In this document: positions 48,098 through 56,859 of the stretch, piece after piece
How positions within the stretch are numbered: position 1 is the stretch's first letter
Layout: each line of letters begins with the position of its first letter
Origin: Oxalobacteraceae sp. CFBP 13730
GTDB taxonomy: Bacteria > Pseudomonadota > Gammaproteobacteria > Burkholderiales > Burkholderiaceae_D
NCBI GenBank assembly: GCA_014841835.1
Contig: JACYUQ010000001.1
Location: 1,302,001 to 1,366,000, forward strand
Reading direction: 5' to 3'
Length of the DNA stretch: 64,000 bases
Notes under the pieces: model-generated
What the model saw: only the letters and a program-made list of their open reading frames with translations
What the model was told of the DNA's origin: nothing
Database searches by the model: none
Position numbers and translations under genes: made by a program

Positions 48098-49375
48098 TCA
48101 GATCGCGTAGCGTACGACCTTGTCGCTCCATTCGAATGCGGCCACTTCGAGCTCGGCCAGGTCGTCGCCATCGAAGGCCAGTGACTTCAGCCCTGCCAGC
48201 ATATCGTCCTGCTCGTCGTCCATGCGCTCGATCGATTCGGCCAGCTTGAGCAGTTCGCCAAAGAAGCCCGTGCGGTTCAGGAGCGCAGCGCGTACTTCGT
48301 CGATCACGGGGATTTGTTCGACGATGTCGCGCATCGGAATGCAGAACAACGTGTCCATCAACGACATCATGCCGACCGTAAACGCGATGTCGGCAACGTT
48401 GCGCTGCCCCGGGCGCATGCGCTGGGCCAGCAGCTCCATCAGGCGCGCGCGTGTCGTGGCCAGCATCAGGAGCGGACTCTGGCTGTGGCCACGCACGTCG
48501 GGCTCGGCAAACAGCAGGATCTGCAGCCAGCGCTGCAACTGGCGCCGGCCCAGCAGGGTCAAGGCCTGGCTGATCGATTCGATGCGCCGCCCTGCGCCGA
48601 CGGCCGGCGTATTCACCAGGCGCAGCAGGTTCAGGCCGATCGTCACTTCACGTTTGACCACCTGCTCGATCTCGGCATTGTCGGCGTCCGACATGATCAG
48701 GTTCATCAGGTCGAGCACCGTCGTCTGCGATGGCGACAGCTTGCGCCCCGCGATCACCGATGGCTTGGCAAAGTAATACCCCTGGAAATAGTCGAAGCCG
48801 ACGTCCAGGCAGGTACGGTATTCGGTCAGGTTCTCGACCTTCTCGGCCACCAGCCGCTTGCCGGTGGTGCGCAGGCGCGGCGCGAGCGACAGCATCGTCA
48901 CGAGCGGCAACGCGCGCAGGTCCATCTTGACGAAGTCGATCACCGGCAGCAAACGCGACAGCGCCGCGCCATGGGCCGAGGCTTCGGCAGCAAAGCGAAA
49001 GCCGTGCGCCGCCAGATGCGTCATGCGATTGATGACGTCGACATCGGGCTCGACCGAGCTGACAATGTCCAGCACCGTGCGCTCGCGCGGCATGAACGCG
49101 AACATGTCGCTCATCAGCGCTTCCTTGTCGACATTGATGAACGCGGTGGCATCGCCAATCGCGCGCGGCAGGCCGAGCTGGGATGCATGGTGGATGACGC
49201 TGGCGCTGGCCGACAGGCCGGACTCGAACTCGGCCGGCCCCTGGGCACTGCCCCGGAACAGCAATTCGTAACCAAACAATGCCTGGTTACGGTCCAGCAC
49301 TGGCTGGCGCGCGAGGAAGAAATTGCGCATGCGCAGTGGCTGGGATGCCTCGTCGAGGCGGGCTGTATCGGTCAT
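48098..49375 (-). CDS. EAL-HDOD signalling protein, degenerate EAL
   Basis: A 425-residue cytosolic protein. An N-terminal EAL-like domain (about 15-220) has 'QPVLDRNQALFGYELLFR' where active phosphodiesterases have EALLR-type motifs. The other catalytic acids also look incomplete ('INVDKE', 'DFVKMDLR'). A HDOD domain (about 225-420) follows. This matches the YuxH family, regarded as non-catalytic c-di-GMP or protein-binding regulators. Its target is unknown. The 97-bp upstream gap is AT-rich and should hold the promoter. Confidence 0.9.
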   Translation of the reverse strand: MTDTARLDEASQPLRMRNFFLARQPVLDRNQALFGYELLFRGSAQGPAEFESGLSASASVIHHASQLGLPRAIGDATAFINVDKEALMSDMFAFMPRERTVLDIVSSVEPDVDVINRMTHLAAHGFRFAAEASAHGAALSRLLPVIDFVKMDLRALPLVTMLSLAPRLRTTGKRLVAEKVENLTEYRTCLDVGFDYFQGYYFAKPSVIAGRKLSPSQTTVLDLMNLIMSDADNAEIEQVVKREVTIGLNLLRLVNTPAVGAGRRIESISQALTLLGRRQLQRWLQILLFAEPDVRGHSQSPLLMLATTRARLMELLAQRMRPGQRNVADIAFTVGMMSLMDTLFCIPMRDIVEQIPVIDEVRAALLNRTGFFGELLKLAESIERMDDEQDDMLAGLKSLAFDGDDLAELEVAAFEWSDKVVRYAI

Positions 49376-49472
49376 GTCATTCTCAATATCGCGGCAACTA
49401 ATCTACTTTACCGCATCCGAATGACAGTTGGGTTTCCTAAAATAAATTTTTTGTGAGAATGTTGGGGAACGA

Positions 49473-50261
49473 TCAACCTATTGACAGTGTCGCCACGTCC
49501 TGCGGCAGACCATCGACGAACACTTTCAGCTCGCCCGGTGCGAAATGGGTCCATGCCTCGTTCGTCGTCAGCGGTTCAGTCACGATGATGGCGACCCGGT
49601 CATCGGGCGTCGTCACCTGCGAAAAGTCGACCGACAGGTCTTCGTCCGACAGGCAGGCCGTCACGAACGGGTGCTTGCGCACGACGTAGCACAGCTTGGT
49701 CGAGCAATGCGTGTACAGCGCGGTGCCATCGGACAGCATCATGTTGAAGGTGCCATGGGTGGCGATGCCGGGAATGATGCGCTCGAGCGCCCCGGCCAGC
49801 GCCGTACGTGTCGGCGCCGTATCGCCAAACTCGCGGCGCAGGCTTTGCAGCAGGAAGCAGAAGGCCAGCTCGCTGTCGGTCGTGCCCACGGGCCGGAATG
49901 CGCCATCGAGCACGGGGGCAAAGCCCTTGAGGTCGCCATTGTGGGCGAACACCCAGTAGCGGCCCCACAATTCGCGCACGAACGGATGACAGTTTTCCAG
50001 TGCCACCTGGCCGACGGTGGCCTTGCGGATATGGGCAATGACGTTGGTGGACTTGATCGGGTAACGCTTGATCAGCTCGGCGATCGGCGAAGCAACGGCC
50101 GCCTGGTGATCGACGAAGTGGCGTACGCCGCTACCTTCGAAGAACGCGATCCCCCAGCCATCGTGGTGGGTATCGGTGTGGCCGCCGCGGTGGGCGAAGC
50201 CGGTAAAAGAAAAGACAATGTCAGTCGGGACATTGCAGTTCATTCCAAGTAACTGGCACAT
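49473..50261 (-). CDS. Class II glutamine amidotransferase (YafJ/GATase_4 type)
   Basis: A 262-residue enzyme with the N-terminal nucleophile Cys2 exposed after Met removal ('MCQLLGMNCN'). The family motifs 'GFAHRGGHTDTHHDGWGI', 'NVIAHIRKATVG', 'NCHPF' and 'FAHNGDL' are present. It contains only the glutaminase domain, so a partner acceptor domain or a different amide substrate must exist. It is common in proteobacteria but has no firm physiological role. Confidence 0.93.
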   Translation of the reverse strand: MCQLLGMNCNVPTDIVFSFTGFAHRGGHTDTHHDGWGIAFFEGSGVRHFVDHQAAVASPIAELIKRYPIKSTNVIAHIRKATVGQVALENCHPFVRELWGRYWVFAHNGDLKGFAPVLDGAFRPVGTTDSELAFCFLLQSLRREFGDTAPTRTALAGALERIIPGIATHGTFNMMLSDGTALYTHCSTKLCYVVRKHPFVTACLSDEDLSVDFSQVTTPDDRVAIIVTEPLTTNEAWTHFAPGELKVFVDGLPQDVATLSIG

Positions 50262-50287
50262 GGGTACAGCTTCGTATGCTACTGAAA

Positions 50288-50320
50288 TGAAAGCGCCATC
50301 ACCTTGGCTGGCGATGGCGC
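50288..50320 (-). terminator. Terminator after DUF3567 gene
   Basis: On the minus strand a AGCGCCATC / GATGGCGCT stem with a short loop is followed by TTTC. It lies about 22 bases past the stop at 50342. Confidence 0.75.
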
Positions 50321-50341
50321 GGCGGGTACTTCACCAGCGGC

Positions 50342-50599
50342 TTAATGCAGCACCACCGGTTGGCTCATGAGCGTGTCGTACTCGCCCAGGAATTCGTCGA
50401 TTTCTTCCATCGTCGGTTCGCTGGCGATCAGGTTGTTGACATCGCGTCGGAACGATTGCGCGAGTCGGCCGCCGATGAACGCTTCGCGCCGGCCGGCCTT
50501 GTCGACGATCTCGAAGCCACCAAAGCGCAGTGCTTCGAGTTCACGGTCGACACCGAATTCGACGACGCTGTACTGTTCACTGTTGTAGATCATGTTCAT
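50342..50599 (-). CDS. DUF3567 family protein
   Basis: An 85-residue protein starting 'MNMIYNSEQYSVVEFG' and ending 'LMSQPVVLH', the characteristic frame of DUF3567, a small family mostly confined to betaproteobacteria. Its function is unknown. AAGGAG precedes the ATG at 50599. It lies 122 bp downstream of the G3E-like gene on the same strand and is followed by a terminator. Confidence 0.88.
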   Translation of the reverse strand: MNMIYNSEQYSVVEFGVDRELEALRFGGFEIVDKAGRREAFIGGRLAQSFRRDVNNLIASEPTMEEIDEFLGEYDTLMSQPVVLH

Positions 50600-50721
50600 G
50601 TTGACTCCTTCGATCAGAAAGTTGGTGCCAACCTGCCGGGTGGCGGCAAATGGCAGGCTGTTCACTTCGATAAAGAGGTGGGGCTGGCCAGCTGGATTTC
50701 AAGTGAGCGCGCCAGTAAAGC

Positions 50722-51171
50722 TCAGGCGTGCACGACGGGATCCAGGGCCAACAGCTGATCGTATGGCGGTGCCGCAAGCCACGATCGCAACTGATCAAGG
50801 TGTTCGCTGCTCGCCAGACCGATAAACAGGCGCCGAGGGCGTTGGCGCAGCAGACGATTCAATGTTACACGCAAAACCAGATTGCCGTCGCAGCACAGGC
50901 AGCCCGGGGCAATGCGCATCACCTGGAGGTTGGGACCGGTTTCAAGGGGTGTGGCCGCCACGCCCAGGCCTTCGAGGATGACAGCGTCGAACGGGATGGC
51001 GGGCGCCGGCAGGCGGCTTGCGGGAGAAGCTGGTCCGTCAGCAACGAGGCTGCTGACGGACGCAGAAGATGCAGACGCTGCATCGAAGGGCGTGGCCAAC
51101 AGCGCCGCAATGGCCCCTTCGCGCGCCGCCGCCGTCGAACCGGTAACGAGACTGGTGGCCGCGCGGGCCAT
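50722..51171 (-). CDS. Degenerate G3E/CobW-like protein without P-loop
   Basis: A 149-residue protein whose ATG shares a base with the ntrX stop. The C-terminal half has 'GCLCCDGNLVLRVTLNRLLR', closely like the GCxCC metal motif and following helix of CobW/YjiA-type G3E GTPases, then 'LFIGLASSEHLDQLRSWL'. The N-terminus 'SLVTGSTAAAREGAI' aligns with the CobW start, but the P-loop GKT is missing, so GTP hydrolysis is unlikely. The low-complexity Ala/Ser stretch (about 30-55) is unusual. It may be a small metal-binding protein; relatives are often labelled just 'GTPase'. Confidence 0.6.
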   Translation of the reverse strand: MARAATSLVTGSTAAAREGAIAALLATPFDAASASSASVSSLVADGPASPASRLPAPAIPFDAVILEGLGVAATPLETGPNLQVMRIAPGCLCCDGNLVLRVTLNRLLRQRPRRLFIGLASSEHLDQLRSWLAAPPYDQLLALDPVVHA

Positions 51172-51941
51172 CAGCCCCCTTTCTTGGCCAGCTTGCCCGG
51201 CTCGACGCCCAGCTGCTTGAGCTTGCGATACAGGTGGGTGCGCTCCAGGCCCGTCTTTTCGGCCACGCGCGTCATGCTGCCGCCTTCGCGGCCCAAGTGG
51301 TGTTCGAAGTACATACGCTCGAACGCATCGCGTGCTTCGCGCAGCGGCAGGTCGAACGACAGCGTGTAGCCGGTGCCCTCGCCCTGCGACATGGCATGCA
51401 CGAGGCGCGCGCCATTGCCAAGGGGCGCGCCGAGGCCCGGTTGTGCATTGGCCGATGCGAACATCGGCGCCGATGGCGAGGCCGACGTCGACGCAGCGCT
51501 GCCGCCATCGAGGCCCATGCTCGGGACGCTCGGTGCGATCGGGCGCGGTGGCGCCATCGGCGCACGTGCGACTTCCTGCGCGCGGCTCAGGCCCTGCTGC
51601 ACGGCCTTGAGCAGCTTTTGCAGCGCGATCGGTTTCTCGAGGAAGTTCAGCGCGCCGATGCGCGTTGCTTCGACTGCGGTGTCGATGGTCGCGTGACCCG
51701 ACATCATGATGACCGGCATGGTCAACAGGCCGTCGCGCTGCCATTCCTTGAGCAGCGTGACGCCATCGGTGTCAGGCATCCAGATATCGAGCAGCACGAG
51801 ATCCGGGGCGCCGGCCGCGCGCGCCTCGCGCGCCTGCTGCGCGTTCTCGGCCAGGGTGATGGCATGACCTTCGTCACCGAGAATCTCGGACAACAGCTCC
51901 CGGATTCCCATTTCATCGTCAACTACCAGTATGTTCGCCAT
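51171..51941 (-). CDS. ntrX: NtrX-like response regulator lacking the AAA+ domain
   Basis: A 256-residue regulator. The receiver (1-120) has phospho-acceptor D52 in 'LLDIWMPDTDG' and K103. A Pro/Ala/Ser-rich linker (about 125-195) replaces the sigma-54-activating AAA+ domain. The C-terminal Fis-type helix-turn-helix (about 205-250) includes 'TGLERTHLYRKLKQLGV'. Without the AAA+ module it cannot remodel sigma-54 holoenzyme and should act by binding DNA alone. A TATAAA-like box (51983-51988 on the minus strand) suggests a promoter of its own in the 195-bp gap after ntrY. Confidence 0.9.
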   Translation of the reverse strand: MANILVVDDEMGIRELLSEILGDEGHAITLAENAQQAREARAAGAPDLVLLDIWMPDTDGVTLLKEWQRDGLLTMPVIMMSGHATIDTAVEATRIGALNFLEKPIALQKLLKAVQQGLSRAQEVARAPMAPPRPIAPSVPSMGLDGGSAASTSASPSAPMFASANAQPGLGAPLGNGARLVHAMSQGEGTGYTLSFDLPLREARDAFERMYFEHHLGREGGSMTRVAEKTGLERTHLYRKLKQLGVEPGKLAKKGG

Positions 51942-52136
51942 CTCTTCTACCTTCCTGATCTTCTACCCGACGTGTGTGCAATTTTATAAGTTTTTTGCAC
52001 TGAAGGGGAGTTCGAAAAACCATTACGAGCGGAGCCACGATCGGCCGGAAAAACGCACTGTACTGACAAACACGGTGCCGTGTCCTGCCGGCGGTGCGAT
52101 TGGCAGGGCAACACGCAGCCGCTTGTTCAGTTGTCC

Positions 52137-54452
52137 TTAAGCCAAGCTTGCTTCGGGAGCTAACTTTAACAGCAAAATCGACACTGCTGCGCCAGTTCCA
52201 TCGCTGCGGTTTCCGACATCGATGCGGCCACCGTGTTCGTCGATGATTTTCTTGACCATCGGGAGGCCAAGGCCCGTGCCGCGCGCCTTGGTCGTGACGT
52301 ACGGTTCGAACGCGCGCGCCAGGATGCGGGGCGCGAAACCGGGCCCATTGTCGACGATCGCCAGCCGCACCGCGGTGCCGGCAAAGCCGCCGGTGCCCGT
52401 GTACTGGATCGCCTCGGTCGTGATGTCCACGCGCGGCGCGGGTGCATCCGGCCCGCGCTCGACCAATGCATCCTGCGCGTTCTGAACCAGGTTGTGGATC
52501 ACCTGGCGCAACTGGGTCGCGTCGCCCATCACGCGCGGCAGGTCCGGCGCGAGGTTCGCATGAATGATGTCGCTGCCATCGTCGGCCAGGTACAGGCTGA
52601 GGATCTCGGCGATCAGGCCATTCAGGTCGAGCTGGTCGAGCATCGCCGGCGGCGTGCGTGCATAGTCGCGGAAGTCGTCGACCATGCGCTTCATCGCATC
52701 GACCTGGTTGACGATCGTGGTGGTGCCGCGCTGGAGCAGGTCGGCCTGCGCTTGCGGCAGGTGCTCGGCCAGCTTCATCTGCATGCGTTCGGCCGCCAGT
52801 TGAATCGGCGTGAGCGGATTCTTGATTTCGTGCGCCAGGCGGCGCGCCACCTCGCCCCAGGCCACCGAGCGCTGGGCCGTGATCACGTCCGAGATATCGT
52901 CGAACACGACGATGAAGCCGCTGTCGGCACCCACCGGCAGGCGCGAGCCGCGCGCCAGCAGCACGATGTCGTGCTCCTGTTCGTCGGCGGCGCCGGTCTT
53001 GCGCTGGGCGTCGCGCGGGATCTCGATCTGCTGCTGCCAGTGCGCACGCTTGCGGCGCTCGGCCGCCACGTGGGCGCTTTGCGCCGAGAACGAGCGCGCG
53101 ACCGTGTTCGAAAAATGTTCGAGGCCGGCGATGCGGTTCAGCGGCCCCGCCATCGCGCCCGGCTCGATCTGCAGGATGCGGTAGGCGGCATCGTTCGAGT
53201 TGACCACGATGCCTTCGGCATCGAGCACGATCACGCCGGCCGACATATTCGCCAGCACCGATTCCAGGTGGGCCTTGGCGCTTTGCAGCGCGGCGCGGTT
53301 GCGCTCCACGGCGCTTCTGGCCTCGAATAACTGCCCCGTCATCGCATTGAAGGATCGGGTCAAGGTGCCCAGTTCATCGTTGGTCTCGACGATCGGGCGC
53401 GGCGACAGGTCGCCCTCGGCCACCGCCTGCGTGCCTTCGGCCAGCACCAGCAGCGGCTGCGCGAGGTTGCCGGCGATAAGGAAAGCGCTGCCGATTGCCC
53501 CGAAGATCGCCAGCAGCAGCGTCAGGGTCAAGGTCACGATGTACATCTTGCGCAGGCCGGTGCGCGCTTCGAGGCGCAGCCGGTATTCGGTGGAGGCCGA
53601 GCGCAGCACCTCGGCGTTCGAGGCCAGGCCGACCGGCACCGCCTGCAGCAGTTGTAGGTAGCGCTGCTGCACGCCGGGCGGTTCGGGCACGGCCATCACC
53701 ACGCGCAGACGCAGTCCGGTCACGGCATCGAGCGCATTCGAGGCGCCGTCTGCGGCCTCGTCGCCCGCATCGGCAGGGCCGACGCCGCCCTCGGCCTGGG
53801 CATACCCGCCGGGCATCCCGGCGCTGCGCAGCATGCGTTCATTGGGTGCGTCGGCAGCCAGGTTGGCGCCGCGGTCTTCGGTGGCGGCTGACAGCACGGC
53901 GCCGTTGGCGTCGACCAGCATCACGCTTTGCAGGCCGCTGGTGTCAGCCAGCAGGCGCGCCAGCACGGGTTGCGCGGTCATGTCGCTCTGCCCTGCCAGC
54001 GTGGCGGCGGCAGTCTGCGCGGTGGCGCCCAGTTCGGACAGCGATTCGTCGAGCGCGGCGCGGCCCAGGTTCAGGCCCGATTCGATGGCCGATTCGATCT
54101 TGACGTCAAACCACGAGTCAATGGAGTGCGACACGAACTGCACCGACACGATGAAGATCACGAGACCCGGGAGGATGCCGATGCCGGCAAACAGCAGCAC
54201 CAGTCGCGCCATGAGCCGGGAGCCGAACTTGCCGGCCTTGTAGCGGGAATACAGGCGCCCCAGCGCCACGACCACGACGATCAGGAGCAGGAACGCCATC
54301 GCGGCGGTCAGGCCCAGCAGCCAGCTGTAGTAACGGCCGAAGAAGCCGGAATTGTCGGACGCACCGGCCAGCAGGAACAGCAGGATCGAGACGATCGCGC
54401 CGCCGACGATCAGCGCATAGCGCACCCCACCGCTGATCACTTCACTCCGCAC
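52137..54452 (-). CDS. ntrY: NtrY-like sensor histidine kinase
   Basis: A 771-residue membrane kinase. Two or three N-terminal helices (about 10-110) are followed by a large periplasmic region with a low-complexity Ala/Gly/Asp part (about 205-245), then another helix (about 305-330) and HAMP. A PAS domain (about 395-520) precedes HisKA with H541 in 'RRLAHEIKNPLTP' and HATPase_c ending near 765. It is the partner of NtrX, linked in other bacteria to nitrogen or redox control and envelope traits. It begins at a GTG that overlaps the DUF4390 gene by 11 bp. Confidence 0.93.
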   Translation of the reverse strand: MRSEVISGGVRYALIVGGAIVSILLFLLAGASDNSGFFGRYYSWLLGLTAAMAFLLLIVVVVALGRLYSRYKAGKFGSRLMARLVLLFAGIGILPGLVIFIVSVQFVSHSIDSWFDVKIESAIESGLNLGRAALDESLSELGATAQTAAATLAGQSDMTAQPVLARLLADTSGLQSVMLVDANGAVLSAATEDRGANLAADAPNERMLRSAGMPGGYAQAEGGVGPADAGDEAADGASNALDAVTGLRLRVVMAVPEPPGVQQRYLQLLQAVPVGLASNAEVLRSASTEYRLRLEARTGLRKMYIVTLTLTLLLAIFGAIGSAFLIAGNLAQPLLVLAEGTQAVAEGDLSPRPIVETNDELGTLTRSFNAMTGQLFEARSAVERNRAALQSAKAHLESVLANMSAGVIVLDAEGIVVNSNDAAYRILQIEPGAMAGPLNRIAGLEHFSNTVARSFSAQSAHVAAERRKRAHWQQQIEIPRDAQRKTGAADEQEHDIVLLARGSRLPVGADSGFIVVFDDISDVITAQRSVAWGEVARRLAHEIKNPLTPIQLAAERMQMKLAEHLPQAQADLLQRGTTTIVNQVDAMKRMVDDFRDYARTPPAMLDQLDLNGLIAEILSLYLADDGSDIIHANLAPDLPRVMGDATQLRQVIHNLVQNAQDALVERGPDAPAPRVDITTEAIQYTGTGGFAGTAVRLAIVDNGPGFAPRILARAFEPYVTTKARGTGLGLPMVKKIIDEHGGRIDVGNRSDGTGAAVSILLLKLAPEASLA

Positions 54453-55017
54453 GGTAGGTGAAGGTCTTTCGGCTGGAAGTCAGGCGCCAGTCCGAGTCGT
54501 TGAAGGCATTGACCTGCAACGGCTTTTGCAGGTACTCGCGGTCCATGAACATGCGCAGCGAGACTTCATAGACTTCGCCGGCCTTGAGCGTGCCCTTGGG
54601 CGCGATCAGCCAGCGCGTCGGGCGCCGGATCATGAACATCGCGTCTTCAAAGGTCTGGAAGCGTTCCTGGAACGAGCCCACCACGACCACGTAATACTGG
54701 CGCGTGAGCACGTCGTACGAAATACGGATGGTGCGTTTCAGCGAGACGGCCTTTTCGTCGCGCCAGTACCAGCGCGGGCGCGTGAGTTCGATCTCGGTGG
54801 TGAAGTGCAGCTGGACCCCGTGCTGGATCGCGTCCTTCAGGCCGTGATTCAGTTCGAAGTTGTAGGCCGTGTTGAGGCGGTAGCCATCGTCGCTCGCTTC
54901 GATGGTTGCGCGGGTGATTTCGATGTCGTCGGCCGCCTGCGCCGGCGTGCCCATGGCAACGCACGCGATCGCCAGCAGCAACTGACAGGCGAAAAGGCGG
55001 AAAAATCGTAACGTCAC
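54442..55017 (-). CDS. DUF4390 domain-containing exported protein
   Basis: A 191-residue protein with a signal peptide (about 1-28, ending 'PAQA'). A beta-rich domain contains 'FELNHGLKDAIQHGVQLHFTTEIEL' and 'RPTRWLIAP'. The family is conserved between rsmB and ntrY in betaproteobacteria; its function is unknown, but the location suggests a periplasmic accessory to NtrY signalling. It starts at a GTG 43 bp after rsmB and overlaps ntrY by 11 bp. Confidence 0.88.
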   Translation of the reverse strand: MTLRFFRLFACQLLLAIACVAMGTPAQAADDIEITRATIEASDDGYRLNTAYNFELNHGLKDAIQHGVQLHFTTEIELTRPRWYWRDEKAVSLKRTIRISYDVLTRQYYVVVVGSFQERFQTFEDAMFMIRRPTRWLIAPKGTLKAGEVYEVSLRMFMDREYLQKPLQVNAFNDSDWRLTSSRKTFTYRAE

Positions 55018-55060
55018 GGGGGAGCCGGGGCCTTAAATAATGCGCGTAGTGAAAAGAACT

Positions 55061-56650
55061 TCACGCCGCTTTCTTCTGGAACAGGGCGTAGAACAAACCG
55101 TCATGATCCTGTCCGGCGCCACCGACGGGCAGCAGTTGGCCCGGCGCATCGAGGCGGACCGCGTCGTGGCGGGCCGCGAAGGCAGCCGCCTGCGCCTCCG
55201 ATTCCTGGGGCCAGAGCGAACATGTCACGAATAGCAATTTACCATTCGGCAGCAGCATCTGCCAAAGGTTGTCGAGTATTTTGGCTGAAAGTGTTGCAAG
55301 TTGGGATGTATCCGACTTGCGGCGCAACCAGCGGATATCCGGGTGGCGGCGCACGATGCCCGACGCCGTGCACGGCACGTCGGCCAGGATGCGGTCGTAT
55401 TGACGGCCATCCCACCAGTCGGTCGCTCCGGCGTCGGCCGTCACGAGTTGCGCGGCCAGGCCCAGGCGGCCGAGATTGTCGCCCACCCGGCCGAGGCGCA
55501 GCGCATCGGTGTCGACGGCCGTGAGTTCGACGTTCGCCGTCTCGAGGATATGGCCACTCTTGCCGCCAGGGGCCGCGCACGCGTCGAGCACGCGCATGCC
55601 ATCCTGCAGGTCGAGCAGTGGCGCGGCCAGCTGGGCACCGGCATCCTGTACCGACACCACGCCCTCGGCAAAGCCGGGAATCTGGCTCACATTGATCGCC
55701 TGCGTCAGGCGCACCGCGTACGGCCCCACCTGCTCGGCGTCCAGGCCCGCGTCCTGCAGCGACTGCAGGTACGCGGCGACCTCTTGCCGGCGGCGGTTCA
55801 CGCGCAGCGTCAGTGGCGGATGCGCGTTGCCGGCAGCAAGCACGGCTTCCCAGTCGCGCGGGTAGGCGGCGCGCGCCGTGTCGATCCACCACTGCGGATA
55901 ATTCCAGCGCGCCAGCGGCGTGCGCAGCGCTTCTTCGACAAGCGATTCGCGCTCGCGCAGGAAGCGGCGCAGCACCGCATTGACCATCGCCTTGGCGTGC
56001 GCAAAATCGGGATGCGCCGCCGCGCCGGTGACGGCCTGGTCGACTACGGTGAACGCTTCGTACGGCGCCGGCGTGCCCTCGGGCGGATCGAGCAGCGACA
56101 ACGCCGCGCACAGCAGCGCGCCCAGCATCGGCGGCTCGGGCGCCTTGCTCGTCATCAGGCCCAGCAGCGTTTCGCTGCGGCCCAGCTGGCGCATTGTGCG
56201 GTAGGCGATGTCCTGGATCGCGCCGCGCGTTTGCGGCGTGACGTCGTAGGCGCCGAACACGATCGACAGCGCCTGCGGCAGCGCCATGCCGCCCTGCACG
56301 CGGGCGACGGCGCTGGCCGCGCCCAGCAGCGCCAGGGCCAGCGAGTCGGATTTGAGGTCGGGCTTGTAGTCGCGCTGCGGCGCGACCTTCACTTCATGAC
56401 TGGCGCGCAGGCGCGGCTCTTCACGCTGCGGGCGCGCAACGTGGTGCTTCAACTGATAACCGGACGCCGACGCCGGCTGGGCCGGTGCGCGTTCGCCCTG
56501 CGCCTGACTGCCCTGCCCTTGTCCCTGTGCGCGTGGTTGCGCGCGCTCGGCGGCGGGGGCCGGCTTGCGGCCTGCTGCGCCGGCGCCGCGGCGGTCGGAC
56601 GCTGGCTTGGCCTTGGGTTTCAGGGAGAGCGTTGGACGCTTGTCAGTCAT
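55061..56650 (-). CDS. rsmB: 16S rRNA (cytosine-967 C5)-methyltransferase
   Basis: A 529-residue SAM-dependent methyltransferase. The first ~95 residues are a basic, Gln/Gly/Ala/Pro-rich disordered extension absent from the ~429-residue E. coli protein. The NusB-like RNA-binding domain spans about 105-240. The catalytic domain follows: SAM loop 'LDACAAPGGKSGHILE', 'DVPCTASG' and the nucleophile region 'TCSLWPQE'. The ATG at 56650 is used. It leads the rsmB-DUF4390-ntrY run and is divergent from argS. Confidence 0.95.
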   Translation of the reverse strand: MTDKRPTLSLKPKAKPASDRRGAGAAGRKPAPAAERAQPRAQGQGQGSQAQGERAPAQPASASGYQLKHHVARPQREEPRLRASHEVKVAPQRDYKPDLKSDSLALALLGAASAVARVQGGMALPQALSIVFGAYDVTPQTRGAIQDIAYRTMRQLGRSETLLGLMTSKAPEPPMLGALLCAALSLLDPPEGTPAPYEAFTVVDQAVTGAAAHPDFAHAKAMVNAVLRRFLRERESLVEEALRTPLARWNYPQWWIDTARAAYPRDWEAVLAAGNAHPPLTLRVNRRRQEVAAYLQSLQDAGLDAEQVGPYAVRLTQAINVSQIPGFAEGVVSVQDAGAQLAAPLLDLQDGMRVLDACAAPGGKSGHILETANVELTAVDTDALRLGRVGDNLGRLGLAAQLVTADAGATDWWDGRQYDRILADVPCTASGIVRRHPDIRWLRRKSDTSQLATLSAKILDNLWQMLLPNGKLLFVTCSLWPQESEAQAAAFAARHDAVRLDAPGQLLPVGGAGQDHDGLFYALFQKKAA

Positions 56651-56798
56651 GGCGAATAAAATGTTGCGAAAATGGGCTCCCATTGTAACGGTTATGCCTT
56701 TGACGACGCTTAATATAGTGGCCGCTGTGGTTATCCTGATGACGGGTGCTGCCCTGGCCGCTGGCGCCGCAGCCCGCCAAAGCGGCCCGTCAAGCTAG

Positions 56799-56804
56799 TA
56801 TAAT
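56799..56804 (+). promoter_or_regulatory. Consensus -10 box for argS
   Basis: TATAAT lies 56 bases before the argS ATG; no good -35 box is visible upstream. The region 56651-56859 otherwise contains no supported gene. Confidence 0.5.
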
Positions 56805-56859
56805 GTGCACTGTTTGCCTGACCTCCAGGCGCCGCCTCATTACATTTTCGACCATTCCC

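Noticed and set aside
56649..56798. A short plus-strand frame with one hydrophobic segment between rsmB and argS
   Set aside because: There is no ribosome site, it overlaps the rsmB start and the argS promoter region, and its hydrophobic stretch is short. A real small protein cannot be excluded but is not supported.
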